Shown in pieces: positions 27,548 through 35,548 of a DNA stretch of 64,000 bases; positions within the stretch are counted from its first letter, which is position 1, and every line of letters begins with the position of its first letter. The stretch is taken from assembly GCF_016466415.2 (NCBI RefSeq), contig NZ_CP066772.2, positions 744,001 through 808,000 on the forward strand. The letters run 5' to 3'. The translations under genes and the position numbers were made by a program. Under the pieces are notes generated by a model, which saw nothing but the letters and a program-made list of their open reading frames with translations, was not told the DNA's origin and searched no databases. The DNA comes from Ralstonia pickettii. Its GTDB lineage: Bacteria; Pseudomonadota; Gammaproteobacteria; Burkholderiales; Burkholderiaceae.

Positions 27548-28855
27548 ATGGAAACCGCAAGCCAGGCCCCGGCCATGGCGCTAACGGAGACGAAGAGCTC
27601 TGTGCGCTGGAAGATTTTCTTGATGATGTTGATGCTGATTTCCATCAACTACGTCGACCGCGCATCGTTGTCAGTCGCGATGCCGCTGATCGCGAAGGAA
27701 TTCAACATCGGCCCCGCGGTGCAAGGCTTACTGCTGAGTTCGTTTTTTCTGACGTACGCGCTCATGCAGATCCCAGGCGGCATGCTGGCCGACCGGTTCG
27801 GCCCGCGTGTGGTGATTGCCGGTGCCACGCTGGGCTGGGGCTTCTTCCAATCCATCGCGGCCCTGTGTACCGGTTGGGTGCCGCTGCTGGTCACGCGTCT
27901 TGGCCTGGGTGCGGCTGAGGCACCCATCTACCCCGCCGGGGGCAAGCTCAACGCCATCTGGATGACACAGAACGAACGCGGCCGCGGTGCCACGCTGCTC
28001 GACGGAGGTGCGCCGCTGGGCGCGGCACTGGGCGCGCTCATCATCGCCGGGCTGATCGCCGAGTTCAATTCGTGGCGCACGTCGTTCGTGGTGGCCGGTA
28101 TCGGCACGATGGTGGCAGGCCTCTTCGCGTGGTGGTACATCCGCAACCACCCCCGCGAGCATCCGTCCGTCAATGATGCTGAAGCCTCCTACATTGAAGA
28201 GGCACACGCAGCCGACCAGGCTGCCGAGCCCGCCGCCTTGAGCGGCAACGTGCTGGACTTCTTCAAGTACCGCTCAGTGTGGGGCATGTTCTTCGGCTGG
28301 ATGTGCTTCAACGCATTGTTCTACGGTCTGCTGACCTGGATGCCGACCTATCTGTCGAAGGTGCACGGGCTGGACATCAAGGAGATGGGCGGTGCCGTCT
28401 TCACGATGTTCTTCTCCGGTTTTGTGGGCGAGATGGTCGGTGGATGGATTGCCGACAAGTGGATGGCCACCGGGGCATCGCGCGCCCGCGTGCTGCGCAC
28501 CCTGTTCGGCATCGCTTCGGTATTGGCCACGATCGCCATCTACACGGTGGCGCGCTTCAAGGATCCGGTTGTGGTGGTGGCACTGTTGTCGACCACGCTG
28601 TTCTTCCTGCGCTGGTGCGGTCTGTTCTGGTGCATTCCGTCGATCCTGGGTACGCGCAAGCGTGTCGGTTTCCTGGGCGGCACGATGAACCTGGGCGGCA
28701 ACTTCGCAGGGGTCGGCATGCCGATCATCGTCGGCCTGATCGTGCAGGCGACCGGTTCGTACGACATGGCGCTGATGCTGTTTGCAGCCGCCGGTGCGGG
28801 TCTGTTCATCTGTTCGACGCTGCTGATCGACTACAGCAAGAAGCTGCCGGTCTAA
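27548..28855 (+). CDS. MFS transporter, anion:cation symporter (ACS) type
   Basis: A 435-residue inner-membrane permease with 12 helices and ACS-family features: NYVDRASLSVAMPLI in helix 1, DRFGPR in the 2-3 loop and LGLGAAEAPIYPAGGKLNAIW. Relatives carry glucarate, galactonate, phthalate and other organic anions. ATG at 27548 has GGAG at 27535-27538. It is the first gene of the operon MFS - AMDase-like - dihydropyrimidinase - racemase-like, and probably imports its substrate, likely an organic anion. Confidence 0.87.
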   Translation: METASQAPAMALTETKSSVRWKIFLMMLMLISINYVDRASLSVAMPLIAKEFNIGPAVQGLLLSSFFLTYALMQIPGGMLADRFGPRVVIAGATLGWGFFQSIAALCTGWVPLLVTRLGLGAAEAPIYPAGGKLNAIWMTQNERGRGATLLDGGAPLGAALGALIIAGLIAEFNSWRTSFVVAGIGTMVAGLFAWWYIRNHPREHPSVNDAEASYIEEAHAADQAAEPAALSGNVLDFFKYRSVWGMFFGWMCFNALFYGLLTWMPTYLSKVHGLDIKEMGGAVFTMFFSGFVGEMVGGWIADKWMATGASRARVLRTLFGIASVLATIAIYTVARFKDPVVVVALLSTTLFFLRWCGLFWCIPSILGTRKRVGFLGGTMNLGGNFAGVGMPIIVGLIVQATGSYDMALMLFAAAGAGLFICSTLLIDYSKKLPV

Positions 28856-29017
28856 GGTGCGATGCACTCACGTAGGCCGATGCCATCTACGCCTGCGGCG
28901 CGGCGTTTGCTTCTGACTTCCGGCGACAAGCTGAGACCCGACTCATCAACATAACAAGCAAGCCCCGATGCCCGCTGCTGCGCGTGCCGGGGCCTACAAA
29001 CCACGAAGAAGATTCCC

Positions 29018-29746
29018 ATGACAAAACGCATCAAGCTCGGCATGCTCACGCCATCATCCAACACGGCGCTGGAACCCATTACCAGCGCCATGGTGAGCGG
29101 CCTGCCCAACGTCAGCGCGCATTTCTCGCGCTTTACCGTGACGGAAATCTCGCTGCGCGACCAGGCGCTGGGGCAGTTCGACCTGGAAAATATCCTAAAC
29201 GCCGCCAAGCTGCTGGCCGATGCGCACGTCGACGTGATCGCCTGGAACGGCACGTCGTCCGGCTGGCTCGGCTTTGAGAAGGACGAGGCGCTGTGCCGCC
29301 AGATCACGGAAGCCACCGGCATTCCGGCCACCACCTCGGTGCTGGCGCTCAACGAGATTCTGGCCAAGACCGGCGCACGCGATTTCGCCCTCGTGACGCC
29401 GTACCTGGATGACGTGCAGCAGCGCATCGTGCAGAACTACGCGCGCCACGGTTTCAAGTGCGTGGCCGAGCGTCATCTGGACTTGCACGTCAACCACAGC
29501 TTTGCCGACGTGGAAGAAGTCACGATCCGTACCCTGGTGCGCGAAGTGGCCCAGCAAAAGCCGGCCGCCATCACCACGTTCTGCACGAACCTGCGAGCCG
29601 CGCATCTGGTTGAAGCGCTGGAAGCGGAAACGGGCATCCCGGTGTACGACACCATCTCGACCGTCGTGTGGAAATCGCTGCGGCTGGCGGGTGTCGACAC
29701 GCGCGAGCTGCACGGCTGGGGCCGCCTGTTCGCGGACGTTGCTTAA
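29018..29746 (+). CDS. arylmalonate-decarboxylase-like protein (Asp/Glu racemase superfamily)
   Basis: A 242-residue protein of the Asp/Glu/hydantoin racemase and maleate isomerase superfamily. The racemase N-terminal cysteine position is Gly in the loop NGTSS (Gly78-Thr79-Ser80), Tyr129 lies in PYLDDVQQR, and a single catalytic-type Cys189 lies in FCTNLRAA. This G-T-S, Tyr, one-Cys set matches the dioxyanion hole and Cys188 of Bordetella arylmalonate decarboxylase more than two-cysteine racemases. EutA-type relatives remain possible. It lies 162 bases after the MFS gene and 21 bases before the dihydropyrimidinase gene. A decarboxylation or isomerisation of a malonate-like intermediate is inferred. 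Confidence 0.75.
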   Translation: MTKRIKLGMLTPSSNTALEPITSAMVSGLPNVSAHFSRFTVTEISLRDQALGQFDLENILNAAKLLADAHVDVIAWNGTSSGWLGFEKDEALCRQITEATGIPATTSVLALNEILAKTGARDFALVTPYLDDVQQRIVQNYARHGFKCVAERHLDLHVNHSFADVEEVTIRTLVREVAQQKPAAITTFCTNLRAAHLVEALEAETGIPVYDTISTVVWKSLRLAGVDTRELHGWGRLFADVA

Positions 29747-29767
29747 CGGAATGAGGGAGCGCGAAGC

Positions 29768-31183
29768 ATGTCCACGGAACTCGACCTGGTGATTCGCAAC
29801 GCGGATGTGGTCACCGCATCCGACCGCTTTACCTGCGACATCGGGGTGCGCGATGGCCGCATCGCCGTGCTCGGTCACGGCTTGCCGCGCGGCGGGCGGG
29901 AGCTGGATGCCAGCGGCCTGCTGGCGCTGCCCGGCGGCGTCGATGGTCATTGCCACCTCGATCAGCCCATGCCTGACGGCATGCGCATGGCCGACGACTT
30001 CTTCACTGGCACGCGCGCGGCCATCTGCGGCGGCACGACAACGGTGATCCCGTTTGCGGCGCAGGAGAAGGGCGGCTCGCTGAAAGCGGCGGTGGCCGAC
30101 TACCACCGCCGTGCCGAGGGCCGGGCGGTAGCCGACTATGGCTTCCATCTGATCGTGGCCGACCCCACGCCCGAGGTGCTCAAGCACGAACTGCCGGAGC
30201 TGATCCACCAGGGCTACACCTCGTTCAAGGTCTACATGACGTATGACGACCTGAAGCTGTCCGACCGCGAAATGCTGGACGTGCTTGACGTGGCCAAGCA
30301 AAACAACGCGCTGGTGATGGTGCATGCGGAAAACGCCGACTGCATTTCGTGGCTGACGGAGAAGCTGGTGGGCGAAGGCCGCATCTCGCCGCGCTTCCAC
30401 GGCCTGTCGCGCCCGGCTGCCGTCGAGCGTGAAGCCACGCACCGCGCCATCACCTTTGCCGAGCTGGTGGACGTGCCGATCCTGATCGTGCATGTCTCCG
30501 GCAAGGAAGCCATCGAGCAGATTCGCTGGGCGCAAAGCCGCGGCCTGCAGATTTTGGCCGAGACGTGCCCGCAGTACCTCTACCTGACCGCTGAAGACAT
30601 GGGCCTGCACGGTGACGATGGCTACGAAGGTGCCAAGTGCGTCTGCAGCCCGCCGCCGCGCGATCCGGAAAACCAGGCGGCTGTATGGCGCGCGCTGGCA
30701 GGGGGCGTATTCAGCGTGTTTTCTTCAGACCATGCACCGTTCAACTATGACGATGCGCAGGGCAAGAAGCTCGGCGGTCTAGCGCAACCGTTCGACCATA
30801 TTCCGAACGGCGTGCCGGGCATCGAGACGCGGTTGCCGTTGCTGTTCGATGGCATCGCGCGCGGCAAGCTGTCGCTGCATCAGTTTGTGGAACTGACGTC
30901 GTATCGCCCGGCACGGCTGTACGGTCTGTACCCGCGCAAGGGCACGATTGCCGTGGGTGCCGATGCCGACATCACGCTGTGGGATCCGGAGCGCCACGTG
31001 CGCATCACCAACGATGCGTTGCATCACGCGGTCGACTACACGCCCTATGAAGGCATTGAAGTGACGGGCTGGCCAGTGCATTGCTTCTCGCGCGGCGAGA
31101 TGCTGGTCGAAAACGGAAAGTACCTCGAACCGGCACCCGGGCGGGGGCAGTTCCTGCCGGCGGGCGCGCCGTCGCTGGTCTGA
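29768..31183 (+). CDS. dihydropyrimidinase/D-hydantoinase-family cyclic amidohydrolase
   Basis: A 471-residue amidohydrolase with the full binuclear zinc set: His61 and His63 (GHCHLD), carboxylated Lys154 (SFKVYMT), His186 (VHAEN), His242 (VHVSG) and Asp321 (SSDHAP). Family members open dihydrouracil, 5-substituted hydantoins or similar cyclic ureides to carbamoyl amino acids. No N-carbamoyl amidohydrolase follows here, so the product must be processed elsewhere or the ring is of another kind. It lies between the AMDase-like and racemase-like genes, all in one direction with short gaps. Confidence 0.9.
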   Translation: MSTELDLVIRNADVVTASDRFTCDIGVRDGRIAVLGHGLPRGGRELDASGLLALPGGVDGHCHLDQPMPDGMRMADDFFTGTRAAICGGTTTVIPFAAQEKGGSLKAAVADYHRRAEGRAVADYGFHLIVADPTPEVLKHELPELIHQGYTSFKVYMTYDDLKLSDREMLDVLDVAKQNNALVMVHAENADCISWLTEKLVGEGRISPRFHGLSRPAAVEREATHRAITFAELVDVPILIVHVSGKEAIEQIRWAQSRGLQILAETCPQYLYLTAEDMGLHGDDGYEGAKCVCSPPPRDPENQAAVWRALAGGVFSVFSSDHAPFNYDDAQGKKLGGLAQPFDHIPNGVPGIETRLPLLFDGIARGKLSLHQFVELTSYRPARLYGLYPRKGTIAVGADADITLWDPERHVRITNDALHHAVDYTPYEGIEVTGWPVHCFSRGEMLVENGKYLEPAPGRGQFLPAGAPSLV

Positions 31184-31213
31184 CGTTTCTGGTTTGATTC
31201 TCAGGGTTTCATC

Positions 31214-31951
31214 ATGCGTATTCTGGTCGTCAATCCCAACATCTCCGAGAGCGTGACGGAGTTGATCCATGCGGAGGCGCGTCGCTCCGTTTCACCCGGC
31301 ACCACGCTCACGATGGCGACAGCGCCATTTGGCGTGGCCTATATCGAAACGCGCTTCGAAGCACTGGTGGGCGGCTATGCCACCGCGTGCGTCGTTGCCG
31401 AACACGCCGGCCAGTTCGACGGCGTGGTGGTGGCGGCGTTTGGGGACCCCGGCCTGGCCGGCATCAAGGAGCTCTGCAATGTGCCGGTGGTGGGCATGAC
31501 CGAGGCGGCACTGGCCAGCGCCTGCCTGCTGGGTCAGCGCTTTTCCATCATCGCCATTTCGAATCGCATCCAGGCGTGGTACCGCGAGTGCGTGGCCGCC
31601 AATGGGCTGTCGTCGCGGCTGGCGAGCGTGCGCTCCTTGCAGCAGCCGCTACGCGACATCGGCAGCGTGCAGGAAGACCACGCGGCACGTCTTGAGGAAC
31701 TCAGCGTGCAAGCGGTGCGTGAAGATGGCGCGGACGTGATCATCGTGGCCGGCGCGCCGCTCGCCGGTCTGGCCCGTACACTCAAGGACCGCATTCCGGT
31801 GCCGGTCGTGGACGGCGTCTCCAGCGCCATCCGCCACTGCGAGAGCCTGATTGCGCTTGCGCCAAACGGTGCAGCGGAAGGCAGCTTTGCGCGTCCGCCG
31901 CACAAGCCAAACCGCGGGTTGCCTCCTGCGCTGGCTGCCATGCTGGCCTAG
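31214..31951 (+). CDS. hydantoin-racemase-like protein lacking both catalytic cysteines
   Basis: A 245-residue Asp/Glu/hydantoin racemase-family protein (opening ILVVNPNISESVT; FGDPGLAGIKEL). In active hydantoin racemases a Cys stands just before FGDPG and another in LGCAGM. Here these read AAFGDPG (Ala75) and VAGAPLAG (no Cys), so two-base racemisation is not expected. The rest of the fold is intact and the frame is clean, which suggests a changed reaction, for example decarboxylation, or a binding role. It is the last gene of the operon. Confidence 0.78.
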   Translation: MRILVVNPNISESVTELIHAEARRSVSPGTTLTMATAPFGVAYIETRFEALVGGYATACVVAEHAGQFDGVVVAAFGDPGLAGIKELCNVPVVGMTEAALASACLLGQRFSIIAISNRIQAWYRECVAANGLSSRLASVRSLQQPLRDIGSVQEDHAARLEELSVQAVREDGADVIIVAGAPLAGLARTLKDRIPVPVVDGVSSAIRHCESLIALAPNGAAEGSFARPPHKPNRGLPPALAAMLA

Positions 31952-32147
31952 GCGGCGTGTCTGGCCGGTACGAAGGGCGGGCGCTGTAACTGAGGCGCTC
32001 CGGGCTGTGGTGAGGGGTGCGCCCCGCTCATGGCCGGCATTACCGCAGCGGCCATGCCGGCCGTGGTGACGCTGCTGGCCCTGACGCGCGGATGACCTCA
32101 AGGGTTGCTTCGGCGCTGTAAGCCGGAAGCGTCGTGGGCTCGATGGC
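31952..32147. other. intergenic, no supported gene
   Basis: A GC-rich stretch after the racemase-like gene. A short plus-strand frame (MAGITAAAMPAVVTLLALT, from 32031) has no ribosome site and no recognisable homology. With the fragment that follows, this 540-base region looks like decayed sequence. Confidence 0.4.
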
Positions 32148-32402
32148 TCAGAGGCGCACCATAACCAGCATCGCCTGCACAAACGCCTGCGGTGCCCAGC
32201 CGGATCTGGAGCGCGCCATGGCCAGGAAGATTAGCGCCAAGGTGACGACGCTGCCGACAAGCCATGTGCCGTAGCAGTCGCGGCCACGGGATGTGGCCAA
32301 GGTGATTCTTGAGGCAGGCCCATGGTCGCGCGCCACCTCCGCCACACGCACTGCCAGCGCTGGATAGCGCCAATGGCTATACGTCGGGAAGAGGTGATGC
32401 AT
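32148..32402 (-). pseudogene. possible fatty-acid desaturase 3' remnant
   Basis: The minus-strand frame from 32402 begins MHHLFPTYSHWRYPALAVRVAEVARDHG. HHLFP followed by H-x-x-YPAL and a helix ending ARDHG resembles the third histidine box and C-terminus of membrane fatty-acid desaturases. Everything upstream (first two His boxes, membrane helices) is missing, and the following 50 residues do not fit the family. I treat it as a relic, with low confidence. Confidence 0.35.
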
Positions 32403-32495
32403 GCCGCAGCGTAATGATCCTGTCTTGTTGTGCCGCGATTCCAGCGGGTCTGGTCTGCTCCGCCGGATGAAGATTCGTTAATAAAGGTGGCGTCT

Positions 32496-33200
32496 TCAGG
32501 CGCCGTAGCTGCGCAGCCGATCGAGGTCGACGACCGTCACGCCGCCGTATTCGAGCCGGACCACACCGTCCTTCTCCAGGGCCTTGAGCGATTGGTTGGC
32601 AACTTGGCGCGTCATGCCGGAAAGCAGGCCGAGTTCTTCCTGCGTGATCTCCAGGTGATCGCCCGCGCCCGGGTAGAGCACGGGGTTGAACAGCGACGCA
32701 ATGCAACGCGCCAGGCGCGGCGTCACATCAAGCAGGCGGTCGTATTCCAGCAGCGCCATGAAGTGCCCAAGCCGCTCGTTGAGCTGCTTGACCAGGAAGC
32801 GGTTGAACGCCACGCTGTTTTCCACCAGCCACATGAAAGTGGCGCGGTCCATGAAGGCCATGCGCGTGTCGCGCAGCGCAACGATGTCGTAGCGGCGCGG
32901 CTCGTTCTTGAGCACCGTACCTTCGCCAAACCAGCCGCCGGCCGGCACGCCCGTAAATGTGACGCTGCGCCCCTCGGGCGATACCGTGCCGATTTTGATA
33001 AGGCCCGTCACCACGCCCGTCCAGCTCTCCAGCAACGTGTTTTTCGGGCAGATGCAGGCGCCGCGTGCGTAGGTTTTCTCAACGATGCCGGCGCACGCGC
33101 GGTCCGCTTCGTCCGGGTGCAGATCGATCGACCACGCCGCGATATGCGCCAGCCGCGCGCGGCTGATGCCGGGGCGCGAGCTGGGCTCGTGCTCAGCCAC
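32496..33200 (-). CDS. Crp/Fnr-family transcriptional regulator
   Basis: A 234-residue regulator: cyclic-nucleotide-binding fold (about 30-145; GVVTGLIKIGTVSPEGRSVTFTGVPAGGWFGEG) and a C-terminal winged helix (about 155-230; LEITQEELGLLSGMTRQVANQSLKALEKDGVV). There is no FNR-type N-terminal cysteine cluster, so an Fe-S oxygen sensor is unlikely. It overlaps the end of the isomerase gene by 8 bases and closes the CoA-transferase operon, which it may control. Confidence 0.85.
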   Translation of the reverse strand: MAEHEPSSRPGISRARLAHIAAWSIDLHPDEADRACAGIVEKTYARGACICPKNTLLESWTGVVTGLIKIGTVSPEGRSVTFTGVPAGGWFGEGTVLKNEPRRYDIVALRDTRMAFMDRATFMWLVENSVAFNRFLVKQLNERLGHFMALLEYDRLLDVTPRLARCIASLFNPVLYPGAGDHLEITQEELGLLSGMTRQVANQSLKALEKDGVVRLEYGGVTVVDLDRLRSYGA

Positions 33201-33828
33201 GTTGAATGCCCACCGGCAACGTGCTCACGCGCTGCACTTCGGGCGTGGAGAGCCAGTCGGCGCGCAAGCTTTGCAGGAACATGGCGGTCGCATCTTCACC
33301 CCAGAACAGCTCGCCTTCGTGTACCAGGGTGGGCACCCCGAACACGCCGAGGGCGATGGCCGCATCGGTGTGCGCACGCAGCGCATCTTTCACGGCGGGT
33401 TGTTCGACGGCGGCCGCGCCCTCTGCAAAGCCCACCGCCTCGCACAGCGCGGCAAAACCTTCTGGCGATGCCACATCGTTGCAGTCGCGCCAGATATGCC
33501 GGAACACCGCCCGCACGGCATCGAGCGAGCCGCCCATTGCAATCGTCAGCCGCAGCGCCTTGATCGGGTTGAACGGGTGGGCGGGCGGCATGCGAAACGG
33601 AATGCCGAGCTGCTGCGCGCGAAACAGCGCATGCCGGTACGTGAACACGCGCTTGGCTCCGATCTCCGCCGGGCCTTTCTGCCCCCAGTGATGCAGGATC
33701 GCGCCAAGCACGAGCGGCCGGGGGCGGATGACGATGTCGTTGGCCTGCTGCAGCGCGTCGAACTGTTCGAGCTGCAGATAGGCAAACGGCGAGATGACAT
33801 CGAAGAACCAATCGACGGTGGCGGGCAT
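33193..33828 (-). CDS. 2-hydroxychromene-2-carboxylate isomerase-family (DsbA-like, kappa GST type)
   Basis: A 211-residue thioredoxin-fold protein with the kappa/HCCA isomerase signature: DWFFDVISPFAYL (Ser13 as the glutathione-activating residue), RPRPLVLGAILHHWG and GVFGVPTLVHEGELFWGEDAT. HCCA isomerase acts in naphthalene degradation, but many family members serve other ring or CoA pathways. It lies 9 bases downstream of the CoA-transferase beta gene, so an aromatic or cyclic acid route is plausible. Confidence 0.85.
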   Translation of the reverse strand: MPATVDWFFDVISPFAYLQLEQFDALQQANDIVIRPRPLVLGAILHHWGQKGPAEIGAKRVFTYRHALFRAQQLGIPFRMPPAHPFNPIKALRLTIAMGGSLDAVRAVFRHIWRDCNDVASPEGFAALCEAVGFAEGAAAVEQPAVKDALRAHTDAAIALGVFGVPTLVHEGELFWGEDATAMFLQSLRADWLSTPEVQRVSTLPVGIQRG

Positions 33829-33837
33829 GCAGTCTCC

Positions 33838-34512
33838 TCAGGCGGCGCGCATCTGCAGCAGCGGCGCAAGCGTAAAGGGCGCTGCTGTCATCGCGCGAAT
33901 GTCATCGAGTGTCGCACGCGAGAGGATTTCACGCAGCACCAGCCCCGCGTCGGTCACGTCGAATACGGCGTGCTCCGTGACGATGACTTTCACGCAGCGC
34001 CGGCCTGTGAGCGGCAGCGTGCAGCGCGGCAGGATCTTGGAGTTGCCGTGTTTGTCGGTGTGCGCCAGCGCGGCAATCACCTTGCGTGTGCCGTAGCAGA
34101 GGTCCATCGCCCCGCCAATGCCGGGCCACCATTTGCCGTTGCGATCGCATGCCCAGTTGGCGAGGTTGCCCAGCGCATCCACTTGCAACGCGCCGAGGAT
34201 CGTCACGTCGATGTAGCCATTGCGCATCGCACCGAGCGACGTGGCAAGGTCCATGAGCGCCGCGCCGGGCATCAGGGTGATGGGTTCGCAACCGGCGTTG
34301 GTGAAGTCGCTGTCGATGGCTTCCAGCGGCGGGCGTCCGCCAAAGCCGAAGGCGCCGTTTTCGGTATGGAAGATGACGCCGGCATCGGCGTCCAGGTAGT
34401 TGGCCGTGAGCGTGGGGATCCCCAGGCCCAGGTTGACGACTTCGCCGGCGCGCAGTTCCAGCGCGCAGCGGGCGGCAATGCGTTGCTTGGGCGTTTCGGG
34501 CAGGGCTTGCAT
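33838..34512 (-). CDS. 3-oxoacid/3-oxoadipate-type CoA-transferase, subunit B
   Basis: A 224-residue family I CoA-transferase beta chain. The catalytic Glu is Glu51 in HTENGAFGFG; GLGIPTL and PGAALMDLATSLGAMRNG are also typical. With the alpha subunit it moves CoA between succinyl- or acetyl-CoA and a 3-oxoacid. ATG at 34512 is chosen by family length. It is 28 bases downstream of the alpha gene. Confidence 0.87.
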   Translation of the reverse strand: MQALPETPKQRIAARCALELRAGEVVNLGLGIPTLTANYLDADAGVIFHTENGAFGFGGRPPLEAIDSDFTNAGCEPITLMPGAALMDLATSLGAMRNGYIDVTILGALQVDALGNLANWACDRNGKWWPGIGGAMDLCYGTRKVIAALAHTDKHGNSKILPRCTLPLTGRRCVKVIVTEHAVFDVTDAGLVLREILSRATLDDIRAMTAAPFTLAPLLQMRAA

Positions 34513-34540
34513 GGCGGTCTCCTCGTTGTGGGTCTGACGA

Positions 34541-35302
34541 TCACGCTTCAGCGGCGGGCAGACGGCCGAGCTTCGTCCAGTGGTGCCTGTAAAGCGCATG
34601 CTGGTCATCCAGCGACAGCCCTTGCACCACCGCATTGACGAACACACCCGGGCAGCCGACGCGCTCGGGCGGAATCGTGCCCACCTCGACGATCTCGTTC
34701 ACCTCGACGATGGTGTAGTCGCCGGCCATGGCGATGTCGCGCTGGTTCTGCAGCGCCGTGCCGCGAAACTCCACGTTGCCGAAGGTATCGGCGCGCCAGC
34801 CCTTGATGATCGACACGTCGGCGCGCAGGGGCGGCTCGACGAAGCAGGTCGTGCCGTCGACGGTGAGCGTCTGCTTGGGCGCGCCGCGCTTGGGAAACAT
34901 CCCGGGCTGGTCGAGGATGCCCACGCCCACCGGCACGAGGGCGCCGCCCAGGCCCAGCGCTCCCGCACGCACTTTCTCGGCCCAGGTGCCCATCGGAAAG
35001 AACTCGGCCACGCGCACGGAGTCGGTCAGGTAAGCCTGCGTCGATTCATCGGTCGTGCCGACGTGCGTGCCGATGAACTCAGCCAGTTGGCCCGAACTGA
35101 ACAGTCGGGCTTTGAGAAAACCGCCGCGCAGGCCCGGCGTGTTGGTGATAAGCGTCAGTTGCCCGATGCCGCTGGCGAGCAGCGCCTCGATGCAGCAGGC
35201 TGGCTCACCGGCGCCCACGAATTCGCCCAGCATCAGGCGGCTGCCGCTGCGGACGTGGGCGATGGCCTCGTCCACGGAAAGGACTTTGTTGGCGTAGCGC
35301 AT
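34541..35302 (-). CDS. 3-oxoacid/3-oxoadipate-type CoA-transferase, subunit A
   Basis: A 253-residue family I alpha chain: LSVDEAIAHVRSGSRLMLGEFVGAGEP near the N-terminus and GTTCFVEPPLRADVSIIKGWRADTFGN in the middle. ATG at 35302 has GGAGACG upstream. It heads the minus-strand operon alpha - beta - HCCA-isomerase-like - Crp. The second motif (DTFGNVEFRGTALQNQ) matches acetoacetate- and oxoadipate-type enzymes alike; the substrate is open. Confidence 0.86.
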   Translation of the reverse strand: MRYANKVLSVDEAIAHVRSGSRLMLGEFVGAGEPACCIEALLASGIGQLTLITNTPGLRGGFLKARLFSSGQLAEFIGTHVGTTDESTQAYLTDSVRVAEFFPMGTWAEKVRAGALGLGGALVPVGVGILDQPGMFPKRGAPKQTLTVDGTTCFVEPPLRADVSIIKGWRADTFGNVEFRGTALQNQRDIAMAGDYTIVEVNEIVEVGTIPPERVGCPGVFVNAVVQGLSLDDQHALYRHHWTKLGRLPAAEA

Positions 35303-35548
35303 GTGTCGTCTCCTTGGGGCCGCCCGGGGCGAGCGGGTCTGCGGCGCAGTGTAGGAGCGGGGTTTGCGGCGCGATGTCTTCTGCATGACATTTGCTCCGT
35401 AAGGTTTCGCAAAGGGCAATCCTTATAGTTGTGACGCAATGTGAACAAATGGGCGCCGCTGTTGTCGCACCAGGGCCGGCCCGGCCCGGCCCGGCCCCTT
35501 TCCCTTTCCCGCTCTTCCGTCTCTGAACCCGTCCCTTTCCACGAACGC

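Noticed and set aside
31851-32069. Small plus-strand frame after the racemase-like gene
   Set aside because: It overlaps the racemase-like gene out of frame, has no ribosome site and an Arg/Cys-rich shadow composition.
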